From Liolophura sinensis (lineage: Eukaryota > Mollusca > Polyplacophora > Chitonida > Chitonidae), in assembly GCF_032854445.1 (NCBI RefSeq), contig NC_088305.1, positions 18,215,717 through 18,279,716 of the forward strand: a DNA stretch of 64,000 bases, given 5' to 3'. Position numbers and translations under genes: made by a program. The notes beneath the pieces are model-generated. The model saw only the letters and a program-made list of their open reading frames with translations. It was not told the origin of the DNA and searched no databases. This document shows positions 9,967-22,100 of the stretch, piece by piece (the stretch's first letter is position 1; every line of letters begins with the position of its first letter).

Positions 9967-12587
9967 GATGAAAAGCTGTTAATCACTATCCGGTAAAGTA
10001 TTTCGATTTTTTTTTCAACCGACTAAAATGCAATTGAAACTTTAGATTCTACTGTGGCTTTTTCCAAACATATTATGACTAGTGACGTCATATCACCTTT
10101 TCGCCACTTAACTCACACAGACTGAAAGATTTCATCTTAAAGAGCTAAGAATGTCATCACCCTATGGACGTTGAAAGGAACTATTTCAAGCAAAATGTAT
10201 TAATGTGACGTCATTGATATCACCTGGGAAATTGTTTAATGGCCTTTTGTCAAAAATACATTTGATTTTAGTGGGGGCTTTTTTGCCCGTAATATTAAAA
10301 AAAAATAAAACATCTAACGTTTTAGCTCTAAGAGATGTCTAATCCAAATATCAGACACTGTTATTTAAATTACACCCAGGCTGAAAACAGAGAAAAAAGT
10401 ATACCACTTAAAACTCTTCATGCTACACATGAATCCAGAGATGTGCTAAAGTTGTTGATCCATCAGTTTCACCCGCGGCCAGAGATGGTCGGCGTGATAT
10501 ATAATAACTTGGTAAGTACTAACGTTTGACACACCGCCAAATAGAGAAAATCGACATGTGGATTTGTAATAGTTTGGGATCGATGCTGATTGCCGTTTTA
10601 CCAGGATGCCCAAACCGCATCTAAAAATGACATATAAAGCCGTGCCGACATCCGCCAGCATGGGACCTCACAAGTTAAAAGTTTATAATCCTTCGCGTCG
10701 ATGAGCAGCACTTTAGATGGCTGAGCCAGCGAGCTGCCGGTTTACCCACCAACAGCCTCGAACAGATGCTTATATGTAGGCTTACCCATACGTAAACAGC
10801 ATTCTATTTACTCAAATATATTAGCGTAGAACCGAATGAACGTTATAATACATGCCTTTGGTTTCCTGTTGTACTTAGAAATTTTTCAGCCATATGGCGA
10901 CAAGCAGCTATTAGTTGAGTTGGTGAGTGCTTGAGGTTCAACGTCGTACTTAACAATTTTTTAGTCATATGACGACGAAGGAGTCCTTAGACTGCATGTA
11001 ATGTGCTTCCTTGTTGCAGGACGGATTTCCACTACTCTTTTATTTAATGCTGCTTCCCCGAGACGACTTTCCGCAGGCATGCAAGCCACTCCCTTCGAGC
11101 CACTATACTAATACTGGTCAACCAGTTGTTGCACTACCCCTTAATTCTGAAAGCCAAGTTACAACTTTCTCTTTTGACTTGGTATGACCCATTATTGACC
11201 TTGGACCTACCGCTCCCGAAGCGGATGCTGAGCCAACTGTGCTATCGGGGCCCGATCGAAGTTAATAGGTATAGGTGTATACTATATCTTCTTTTGGCAA
11301 GAAGTTTATGCTCAAAAAGTGCCAGCGCCATTGAAGTATCATGCAAGAGGCACCAGGAATGACACCCCATCCAATCACATTATACTGATACTCGGCCAAC
11401 CAATCATGTTTCCTTCGGCGATACGACAAGACAGTTTGTGTGTATCAGATGTAAGATAGAAAATTGGATATGGATGGTGTTTTACGCCATTTTATGCCAT
11501 ACTCAGGAATGTTTCAACTGGCTCATCGCTTCTCAAGGGGCCTTTAATCTCCCTTCACATTTTTATTATTCTATAGTGTTTATTTTCTCGTCCTTACCGC
11601 TATACTCACTTCTCAACCGATCGATTTTATGAGTTTGACAGCCGACTAACCACAAACTTTCAGCAAGCTACTGGAGAGCTTTCCCACGTGTGACGTACAG
11701 TTATGCCTACCATAACCATGGATGACAAGCAGCCTTCAACGAAGATCAGACTGCGCAAACGGCCACACGATACTTCAGTGACGGCAGCACTTTGATGGCG
11801 TGGACTCACCTTACCACAAGAAGACAAAGTTAATGTACAAACACAACTAATGACTTCTCATCATCACCTGACTGAAAAAATTATTAAGTACAGTGTTATA
11901 CCCCAAGCTTTCATTCATCCATTCTAATCACGAGGGCTCCTTTAAGTGACAGTATCACTGCCGTACATTGACCATAGTGGACCGAACGTACGTCTCGTAA
12001 ACTCAGACAACCATTGTTTAACCCACCACGCAGTCATGCTTAACTGACGGTGATCTTGTCACTACCTCACTTGTCGGTCAGCTCAGAGTCAGCATAATGT
12101 CACAGTGAGGTAGCACTGTAAATAAGTCGGCACTGGGCCTGGCCTGCTAAACTGAGACTCCGTCGCCATATGACCGAAACCATATTGAAAATGACGAAGC
12201 CTCAGTCAAAGATATAAACAAAGTCATTTATTGAAAATATTAACAATAACTGAGAACGCAGTAATATCAAAAACGTGATGACATTTTTGGAAACTGCATT
12301 TTATCATGAAAACTACATTTACTCTCTCTTTACTTCTACAATCCAGTATAAAATCAAGGTCTAGGGCAAATTAGAACAGTGTTCTATTACTGTGCAATGG
12401 TAAAATGTCACGGTAAATGTTCTATATGTTTAAGAATTAACTGCATAACGCCACAAATGTTGCAAAAGAGTTGAATGACATACAGATAAATGACTTAAAC
12501 ATAAGCATGGTACTTAATTATCAGATCAGTATGGCACTAACTAAAACATATCAAATGGACCTGAATTTTTCATATGTTCCGTATTCA
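9967..12587. other. 2.6 kb without a recognised gene
   Basis: Mixed-composition sequence with no convincing exon chain on either strand. The only element seen is a SINE-tail fragment near 11463-11515 (TGGTGTTTTACGCCATTTTA, CATACTCAGGAATGTTTCA). Confidence 0.5.
11463..11515 (-). mobile_element. SINE 3'-end fragment, diverged
   Basis: It matches only the tail-proximal part of the SINE, with a small internal duplication (GCCATTTTATGCCAT). Confidence 0.5.
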
Positions 12588-14587
12588 GAAAGCACTCTAA
12601 ACGGACGCCGCAACAATCACTCAGCATTCAGACAAGTTCGGAATGGGTGTTGTAACAACTATCCACCACTCACACAAGACAGAGAAAATGCCCTATCCAC
12701 CAAACCACCATTCAGACGAGACTTGGAATGAATGTCCTAACCACCACCCACCACTCAGAGAAAGAATCGGAATGAACGCCCTAACAACAATTCATTATTT
12801 ACACAAGAATCGGAATGGATGGCCTAACAACAACCCACCACTCAGACAAGCCTCGGAATGGATGCTCTAATAACACCCCACCACTCACACAAGACTCGGA
12901 ATGGATACCCTAACAACAACCCACCACTCAGGCAAGACAGAGTAAATGGATGGCCTAATCACCACCCACCACTTAAATGAATGAATGCCCTAGTCACCAG
13001 CCACCATTAAGACAAGACTTGGAATAAATGCCCTGACAACAACCCACCACTTAGAGAGACTCAAAACGGATGCCCTAAAAACAACCCACCACTCAGACAA
13101 ATATCGGCATAGGTGCCCTAGTCACCAGCCACCATTCAGGCAAGACTCGGAACAGACGCCCTAACAACCAGCCACCATTCAGGCAAGACTCGGAACAGAC
13201 GCCCTAACAACCAGCCAGCCACCATTCAGGCAAGACTCGGAATAGGCGCCCTAATAACCAGTCACCATTCAGGCAAGACTCGGAACAGGTGCCCCAACAC
13301 CCAGGCACCATTCAGGCAAGACTCGAAACAGGTGCCCTAACAACAGCCACCATTCAGGCAATACTCGGAACAGGTGCCCTAACAACCAGCCACCATTCAG
13401 ACAATACTCGGAATAGGCGCCCTAACAACCAGCCACCATTAAGACAATACTCGGAACGGGTGCCCTAACAACAGCCACCATTCATGCAAGACTCGCAACA
13501 GATGCCCTAACAACAGTCACCATTCAGACAATACCCAGAATAGGCGCCCTAACAACCAGCCACCATTCAGGCAATACTCGGAACAGGTGCCCTAACAACA
13601 GCCACCATTCAGACAATACTCGGAACAGGTGCCCTAACAACCAGCCACCATTCAGGCATGACTGGGAATAGATGCCCTAACAAGCAGCCACCATTCAGGC
13701 AATACTCGGAACAGGTGCCCCAACAACCAGCCACCATTAAGACAATACTCCGAATGGGCGCCCTAACAACCAGCCACCATTCAGACAAGACTCGGAATAG
13801 ATGCCCCAACAAGCAGCCACCATTCAGGCAATACTCGGAACAGGTGCCCTAACAACCAGCCACCATTAAGACAATACTCCGAATGGGCGCCCTAACAACC
13901 AGCCACCATTCAGGCAATACTCGGAACAGATGCCCTAACAACCAGCCACCATTCAGGCAATACTCGGAACAGGTGCCCTAACAACCAGCCACCATTTAGG
14001 CAAGACAGAGTAAATGCAGTAATCAATTCAGACCAATAACCAGCCACCACTCAGATAAGACTCGGAATGGACGCCCTAACAACAACCCATAAATCAGACA
14101 ACACCCGGATTGAATGCACTATTAAATCACCCACCACTGGATGATCCAACCACCACCCACCACTCAGACTAGCCTCGGAATAGATGTCCAAACAACAACC
14201 CACCACTCAGACTAGACTTGGTATGGATGCCCTAACAACAAACCACCATTCGGATAAGAAACGGAATGGATGGCTTACTAACTATCCACCATTTAGACGA
14301 GACTCAGACTAACAACAACTCACTACTCAGACAAGACAGAATGAATGCAATAATCCACTAAGTCAAGACTAGGAATGGATGACATAACCACCACTCACCA
14401 CTTAGACAAGACTCGGAATGGATAGCCTAACTACCACCCACTACTTAGATAAGACTCGGAATGAATGCCCTTACAACCACCCAGCACACAGAAAGGACAC
14501 ATTAAATGCAGTAATCCACTCAGACGAGACTTGGAATGGATGGCCTAACCACCACCACCACTCAGAAAAGAATGAAATGGCGTTAGT
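12588..14587. repeat. 2-kb minisatellite of 43-bp units (about 46 copies)
   Basis: The unit contains CCACCATTCAGGCAAGACTC, GGAACAG and GCCCTAACAACCAG. Units between 13080 and 14000 are nearly uniform. Both flanks are more diverged and irregular in length, as expected of an array homogenised in its centre. No intact protein is encoded; the ORFs in it are repeat artefacts. Confidence 0.95.
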
Positions 14588-14842
14588 TACTCTCGTTCCA
14601 TCAGTATCCCATAGCTAGATATGCATTACAGTAGAGGCAAAATGACTCGTATGTATGTAGCAGAAGTGAACGTTATACCTCACATGTTGTCTGGATAAGT
14701 TCAAACAAACTTAATTTACGCGTAGCCGATATTAGTTAGCATGTACAACGAACACCTCCTAATATACCAAGCGATTGGTAGTTTTATGTTACAAATATAT
14801 ACAAATTCGTCAGCCGATACTTACACGTGTCGGATCAAATTT

Positions 14843-14848
14843 TTTATT
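14843..14848 (-). terminator. polyadenylation signal of the carnosine synthase-like gene
   Basis: AATAAA on the minus strand (TTTATT on +) lies about 115 bases past the stop codon. Confidence 0.5.
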
Positions 14849-14963
14849 ACCGAAATAACCCATTTCACCCCGCAAAAACCCATGTATAAAATTGTCCTAC
14901 TTTTTATATTTATACATAGACATTCCGAAAAAAAACAACAATTTGCTCAACCAATATGGCCCG

Positions 14964-16187
14964 TCAGGTAAATTTACTCAGGCAATACGTTATTGGGAAG
15001 TTTTTGTCATCCAGACCAAGCCACTTTCCGAGTTCTAATAGTTTCACTTTTGCTGTGTGACAATCTGAAGCTGTTGCTCCAATTGAACAGAATGGATCGT
15101 TCATTGCGCTAGGCGACAAAGTCGCCTGAAACTGACTAAAATCCATTAACCCTTGGTCTTTAAGTTTCCTCAGTAGTTCCAAGGTGTCTGGTGTCAGCGC
15201 ATGGCCGTGATCTGATGCTGTCAGACAAAGAGTCATGATGTAACAAGAAGGCCGAGATTTAACCAGCCTGGGCCGAATACCGCAGGAGATGGCGAAGCAA
15301 AGCAGAAGAGTATCCACTTTGAAACATTTCTTGATGTTGTCTCGTAGATCGTAACCTCCAAGTCTGGCGTTGATTTCAATCAGCTTTGGCCCTGTGGCGG
15401 TCATTTTCAAGTCCACATTAAACGTACCGTTGTCCAGACCAATGCCAATGCAACAATGAAAAGCCGCGTATACCAGCTGATTGGCCTTGCTGGGAGAAAG
15501 CGTTGTGGGAAAACAACTGGAAACTTTCGTGAACGTTGGGAGACGCGTTGGACCCTTGTCGTGCACGAAAGCCGTTACTAGCTTTTTGTCGTAAATAACA
15601 ACGTCAACACCGTGTTCCGTACCCACGAGGTAATCCATTAGCAGCATAGACGTCCCATGACATACACCCGGAAAGTCGTTTTCCGTCTTCATATACCACT
15701 GAGCCTGATCATAAAATGCGTAACAACTGCCAATATTGTCAAGTAGTTTGACGCCTATCGAACCTGCACCGTACTCTGGTTTCATTACAGCAGGGAATTT
15801 CACAACACGTGACGCCAATTTAATCTGATCGCGACTTCTGATTTGATATGAACTCGAAGCATAACTCTTCTGGAGCCGACCAAGCATTGTGTTAGGGCAC
15901 TTACTGAACAAGAATTCCTGGGTTTTACTCTTGGTATTCGCCCGTACAGCAGCGTCAATAGGAGACCCCACAAAGGACATTGCTTCGCATATCATGGCTG
16001 TCAGAGGAACACAATCATCCCACAAAGTCACACAGCCGTCTAGAGCTGGGCGTTCGGATGTCTGAAGCATCTGTACTATGATCTCACAGTGCTCCTTGTC
16101 TCGCGTATGGTCCGACATGTCGTAGTGAATAAATTCCTCCACCAAGTCAGCAGCGTAAGTGTTCGGGTCCTCATCAATGAGATGAAC
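14964..16187 (-). CDS. CARNS1-like: CARNS1-like exon 5: ATP-grasp catalytic domain (452-858)
   Basis: It starts after TTTATCTTTAG in phase 0 (VHLIDEDPNTYAADLVEEF) and holds the whole ATP-grasp fold. One uninterrupted exon of 1224 nt ends at TGA (14964-14966). Confidence 0.92.
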   Translation of the reverse strand, partial: VHLIDEDPNTYAADLVEEFIHYDMSDHTRDKEHCEIIVQMLQTSERPALDGCVTLWDDCVPLTAMICEAMSFVGSPIDAAVRANTKSKTQEFLFSKCPNTMLGRLQKSYASSSYQIRSRDQIKLASRVVKFPAVMKPEYGAGSIGVKLLDNIGSCYAFYDQAQWYMKTENDFPGVCHGTSMLLMDYLVGTEHGVDVVIYDKKLVTAFVHDKGPTRLPTFTKVSSCFPTTLSPSKANQLVYAAFHCCIGIGLDNGTFNVDLKMTATGPKLIEINARLGGYDLRDNIKKCFKVDTLLLCFAISCGIRPRLVKSRPSCYIMTLCLTASDHGHALTPDTLELLRKLKDQGLMDFSQFQATLSPSAMNDPFCSIGATASDCHTAKVKLLELGKWLGLDDKNFPITYCLSKFT

Positions 16188-19100
16188 CTAAAGATAAATA
16201 TAAGTAAATATCATATCATACGTCCATTTGTCTTGCTTTACGTCATCGAAGAGTTTGGTTTTATTCTAAATTTTATCAACGACAAAGACCTCCATGGGAA
16301 GACTCTATGTTGTAGCCTTTCGTATCATAGGCCTGAATAAAAGACGACTCTGATGGTGGACTAAGCCTTCCAGATGCATGGTCCTTTTGGATTGTTTTAA
16401 TATTATATTATTTTAAATGTGATGACAAGGCAGAATTTTGAGTAATTCTAAATTAGTGTCGTCTAATGAATTGCAATTAACATCGCTGCATTTTTTTCTT
16501 GTTTAATTCTGCTTAAGACATGTCTGGCTCATGCGGGTTTCCTCTCTGGCCGTAAGTGGGAAGGTTTGCCAGCAACCTGCGGATGGTCGTGGGTTTCCCC
16601 TCGGGCTCTACCCGGTTTCCTCCCACCATAATGCAGGCCTCCGTCGTATAGGTGAAATATTCTGGAGTACGGCGTAAAACACCAATCAAATAAATAAATA
16701 AATAATATGAATAGTAAAACCAGAGCAGTTACGACAGAGTGACAGTTGACATATGGTATACGTATTGCCTGTGAAACATGGTCTCCTGTCAATTTGTGTA
16801 AGAGTTTTATTCCAACTGTGTAACTGTACAACGATATCAGTTCGAGGTCTGTTCCCTTTTATTGTTTCAATGTTAGTGTTGATTCCAGGTTTGTTTGTGC
16901 CGTTATACTTGGGGGTATTTCCTACTTGCTATTGTATGGGCATCATGAGTAACACCCATGTGAAATACAAGAAAGTCATTAATCAACAGAGTATCTGTAT
17001 TCCGATGGTACAAACTTTATTCCCTTTTAGTGGGCCCATAACTGCTCCTGTTCGAAACAACTATGTGCAAGAATTATATAAGAGTAATTTTTACCGGGCT
17101 CAATCTCTCTGATCCCTTAGTCGGTGTATTTATTTATTTACTTTATATTTATTTATTTATGTAGGTATTTTTGTATTTATTTATTTGATCAGTGTTTTGC
17201 GCCGTGTTAAAGAATAGCTCGCTGATATGGTAGGAGAACGCCGGGCATTTCCCATGGGAGACCCAGGGCCATCCCCATGTTGCTCGCAGAATTTCGCATA
17301 TACCGCCGGGAAGGAAGCAATATATTAATGATCTGATAATTTAAGCAACTTGGTTGTGAAATATGTATTCAATTTTGCTATTTTTTTAACTACAGACCCT
17401 ACAGATATTACGTCTTATCTAGACTTGTATTTGTAGGCAGACCACAACGAAAACTGACAAGAGGCCGGATTTTGCCAGTTACGTGTGACCATGTGCCAGT
17501 TATCACACTGTCGTCGCCGCTCTGGTCTTACTCTCTCTGCTGTACGTCTTTAATTGCACGGTATTCCTGCATAAACCAGGATTCTGCTCGTGGACTAAGC
17601 ATCCCCGAACCCTGGTCCTTTGCATTGTTTTAATGTGATTGTATGTTAAATGTGATGACAACATAGCATTTTGAGCATTTCTAGACCAGTGTCGTCTAAT
17701 AAATTGCAAATAACATCAGTGTTAACAACATAACAACATATTCTTTTGCCTAATTCTGTTTAAGCCATAGTGCGCCATAGTGCTAGGGGGCGTGTAAATT
17801 GCCGCTATTTATGCATTTACATGAACAGTTAGAATAAATCCCTGACTGGGGAAAATTGACAAGAGACCATATTTCACCGGTTACGTGTGACCATTTGCCA
17901 GCTATCACACTGTGATCGCTCCTCTGGACTTACGCTCTGCGCTGTATGTGTTTAATTATATTCTAAGTACATGTTCCTTTCAATAATGCAAACGTCCTAT
18001 TTCACTGGTTACGTGTTTATATTTATCAACCACCATACTGTTTTCATTCTTGTAATTTCACTCTTACATTTATTATCTTTTGTATACTTATTCAATATTA
18101 TAACATTTCTTCAGACGGAAATTGGGAATACCCGAATAAAAAGAGACAAAACTTGTAACCGTTTACCTTAATGCCACAGTCTCTTGCCGTGTTCCATACA
18201 AACGTTTTGCCCACGAGTCCTGCGCCAAGGACCAGTATTCTCTTTTCAGCCAGAATGTACTTTAGAGAACGAGTTAGCATGGTGGCCAGCAGAGGTCTGA
18301 CTGCTTCGCCTGCTTCATCAGGATTGATGACGTCATACAGTTGATTCCTCTGGCAGCCAACGTTAACTGGAACCGGAAGTAAATCCCCTTTCTCAGAAGT
18401 CACCATAAAATCCACAACTATAAAACAGAAAAGTAGAGTCTTGCTCAGAGATTTTCTCTTTCACACAATAGAGGGAACTATAACACAGGAAATCAAAACA
18501 AACACAGTAGAATTCAAGTGCATCCGTAATATATTCACTGTATCCAAATAGGCAGTCCATTTGTATTTACATGTGCATTAGGTCTACCTGAAGTATCTGG
18601 GTAAAGAATTCTACATTCTACGTAGTTACAGGTATTGTACATAATAGTTAGAAGAAATTAAATATTACATGTGATAATAGGTTGTAGACCTCGAAATGGT
18701 CTCCAACCGCAGACTCACGGCTGGCCTCGGGAGTACTGGGGTGACGTCTTTCAGATGACTGTCCCAATGGAATGGGGGCCGTGGGTAAGTTCTCTTGTAT
18801 AGAGCACATTAGGAATGTTATAACCGTTAAGCAGAACACGTTATATCAAGCGCGTGAAATCAAACAGGACCCGCGTGCCTAAAGTAATTGCAAGTGGCTA
18901 AGTTTATTGTAACTGCCATGGCGACTACAATCAACTTAGCCTACAATAGCTTTGTGCAAGAGGCCCCTGATCCCCAACCCTAGTTGCGCCGCTACACACA
19001 AGATGCTTTGTAGTGGCCGGTAGCACCATGGAATCTTCAAAGCTAATAAACACAGGAGCCGTAAAAAGGTCCTATTCACAGGTAACAAGGTTACCCAATA

Positions 19101-22100
19101 TAGAGCAGGAATGCCCTGTCGTAGGCAGGAGCCACCATAATATGCCGCTGACACCTTACAGTTACATTTGCCTCGCCAGGGTCGATGAGGTGACTTCCAG
19201 AGCTGACCTAGCACCGTAGCGATAAGAAAGTATTTTCTTCTGGTACCAAAGTTACTCGCTGTAAAATAGAAACGTTCAGTCATGGAAAGCAGTCAGCATG
19301 GCTGGGTACCGATCTCACTGACTCTCTGTAGGTCATGTGGCACATGACATCGCTTCGCTGTTGACGTCAAATTAATGCTCTTTGAAAGTTTGAGAGCATT
19401 AATTACTGAAAAGTAAAGAACTACAGCCATGTTATGAAGTCAGCATTATCGTTAGCCGTAACGTTCAAGGCTCCATGTCCAATCGGGGTAGATGACGTAA
19501 GTGAAGCTCAGAGTTGACGTACACTGAAAGCGGAGTTATGTCCCCTGGCTCCGAACCTTCATACACCTATGGAAAATATAAAAATGCAAAGACTGTAACT
19601 ACCTTAATTGTTGTCCTGGGCTGCGCATGGACGACATAATTTTTCTCTCTGCTCTGCGTGTCGCATCCGGCTTCTGGGTCATTCATTTGGATAGCATATT
19701 TCAACAAATACTCACCCACTTTTAATCCAGTACAACTACTGAGCTATAGTTTGGAACAAAATTCAAAAACGGCTTCAGAATATCTGCTGAAAGACCATTA
19801 AAAGATAATCGGTTATAACCTTTGTGAAGTTGCGATAAATGTGTGTAGTGGTGATGGGCTGGGGTGCTGGAGGATTTGCAAAAAATACATTATTAAAACT
19901 CAGGTAAATTTCTTCAACTTTTCTAAATTCATTATCTGTTTAATTTAGTATCTTTTTAATTAAACGGCCGATATCATTTGAAACGTATTTCATGTTTGAG
20001 GTTTTCAAGATATTCGAACAATTTATTTCAAGTGAACAACCACTAATAAAACACAATAATATTTTTCGTTAAACTTGTCATAGTTGGGGAGGAGAACAAT
20101 ATTTAACTTTCAATATCATGCACAATACTGACACATGAAACGACACTGAATCCATAAGTGATGGATTCACGAAATAACTCTTTGATTTATATATTTACCG
20201 AATGATTTGTTTGTGTCGTTTGCAGAGCGTTACACAAAGACTATGCGAATGTTGCGAGTCATTAGTGTTGATTGAAGCTACGGAGAAAATGGTGGAAATG
20301 GGGGAGTCAGGAGAATAGGAAGTTTATGGGAATTTGAACTGCACTGTGCGGTAAATGAGTAACTGACTTTCCTTTGACTGCATTTTCTTCCATTGCTGCT
20401 TTGCGGGAAATACGAGTTTTCGAGTTACGTCATTGCTACCAGAGTGACGTCCCACCCCAAAACGACCCCAAAGCTCTACGGCATGGTAGCTACTTGCCTA
20501 TCTCTTAACATGGCACCATACGTCTATAGAAATTATGGTACAATTCTTTCTTCAATATTGGACGCCAAAAGCCACCCAACAACATAATTTAGGAGATCAT
20601 GCTAATCCCGTTTAATTAATTTAATTAATGTTTTATATATCGGCCTGTGTTAGAATGGACGCTGCGACTTCTGGAAGGGACGTCAGTTTGGGTATTATAC
20701 TGGAATAATTGACTTATTCCCACATCTTTTGATGGACAACTAACAATACGATACCTATTAAATCTGTTTGGGCGTTTGTGCTTCTGTCATCGTCAATTCG
20801 TCCGTCCAGTTCCATTATGATTTTCATTATCTCTTCGGAAATGCGTTTCAGCTCATTTCTTAAGAACTGTTGCTTTGGTTCGCTGTTTATTTCCAAATCC
20901 TTAAGCGTGTCCTCCAGTGACTGGACTGGAGCTTCGTTAATTCGTCCTTGTAACATATCCCCACTGATGAAGCATAAAGTCTGTAATATACACAAATTAA
21001 TGTGTAGGTTCTAAAATCGATCCTTATTAAGCAAAATTCGCACACGTAAGCTAATTAATGGGTTAAAAAGGCTACCTCTTTTAAACTGCACCAAACATCT
21101 ACATTCGAGTTGTTAGGGTGCCAGCGCAGACAATGACCCTGGACCCTCTCACCAATGTAATTGGGGTAAGTTTAAGTTCAGTTCATGCTACCTTCCTCTT
21201 CGGCCGCACGTAGGAAGGTTTGCCAGGAACCTGCGGATGGCCGTGGGTTTCCTACGGGTTCTGCAAGGTTTACTGCCAATATAATGCTAATGGCCGCGCC
21301 ATATAGGTGAAATAGTCTTGAGTACGGCTTAAAAACCAATAAATACACTGAACGCCCCTTGAAGGATCGGGAGTGGTATGGGTGTGTCGGACTGGTGTTT
21401 CATTCAGCTGCATGTAAATAGTTATAATGAAGTTAATCTGAAATTCGGTTGATGAAAGCTCCACTGACAATTAAAACTTGTACTAAAAAAATACCAAAAG
21501 CTGTTTGGAGGCAGCTGGGTCAGAGGCCTTAATACATGTAAAAACTAAGAAAAACTTCAATACAAAGTAGATGGATATTGCTCTTCACATATTTATTTAT
21601 TTATTTGATTGGCGTTTTACGCCGTACTCAAGAATATTTCACTTATACGACGGCGGCCAGCATTATGGTGGGAGGAAACCGGGCAGAGCACGGTGGAAAC
21701 CCACGACCATCCGCAGGTTGCTGGCAAACCTTCCAACATACGGCCGGAGAGGAAGCCAGCATGAGCTGTTCACATATGAAATGAAATATGTTATATATAA
21801 AACAAATTTACCATTGGACAAGCGATATTACGTAGAATTTAAAACGTGTAATTTAATACCGCGCTTTGTTTTTATTATGTAATTTTGCTTAAGCCATGGT
21901 GCTAGGAAGCCTATGAGTTTCAGCTTTTTTAGCATCTACCTGAATAGTCAGAATAAAACGTTATGTAAGGTAAGTTGACAAGAAGCCTCATTTCAAATAT
22001 TATAGTGTTATCGCTGCTCTAGTTTCTCTCAGCGCTGATGTCTTTTGCATTGTATAGACATCTAAAAGTTCTCACATCTAATATTCTTTGTACAACTGCA

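Noticed and set aside
12471-14618. Several open frames and a CRISPR-like look
   Set aside because: Units are directly adjacent 43-mers with no unique spacers, and the host is eukaryotic. The open frames only reflect the repeat.
20964-20985. Alternative CARNS1-like exon 3 start at TATTACAG
   Set aside because: It would join exon 2 out of frame and hit a stop. The next AG (CTTCATCAG) keeps the frame.
21571-21882. Open frames reading YLIGVLRRTQEYFTYTTA and similar
   Set aside because: They are translations of SINE bodies and recur at every SINE copy (9.7, 16.6, 21.6, 40.6 kb).
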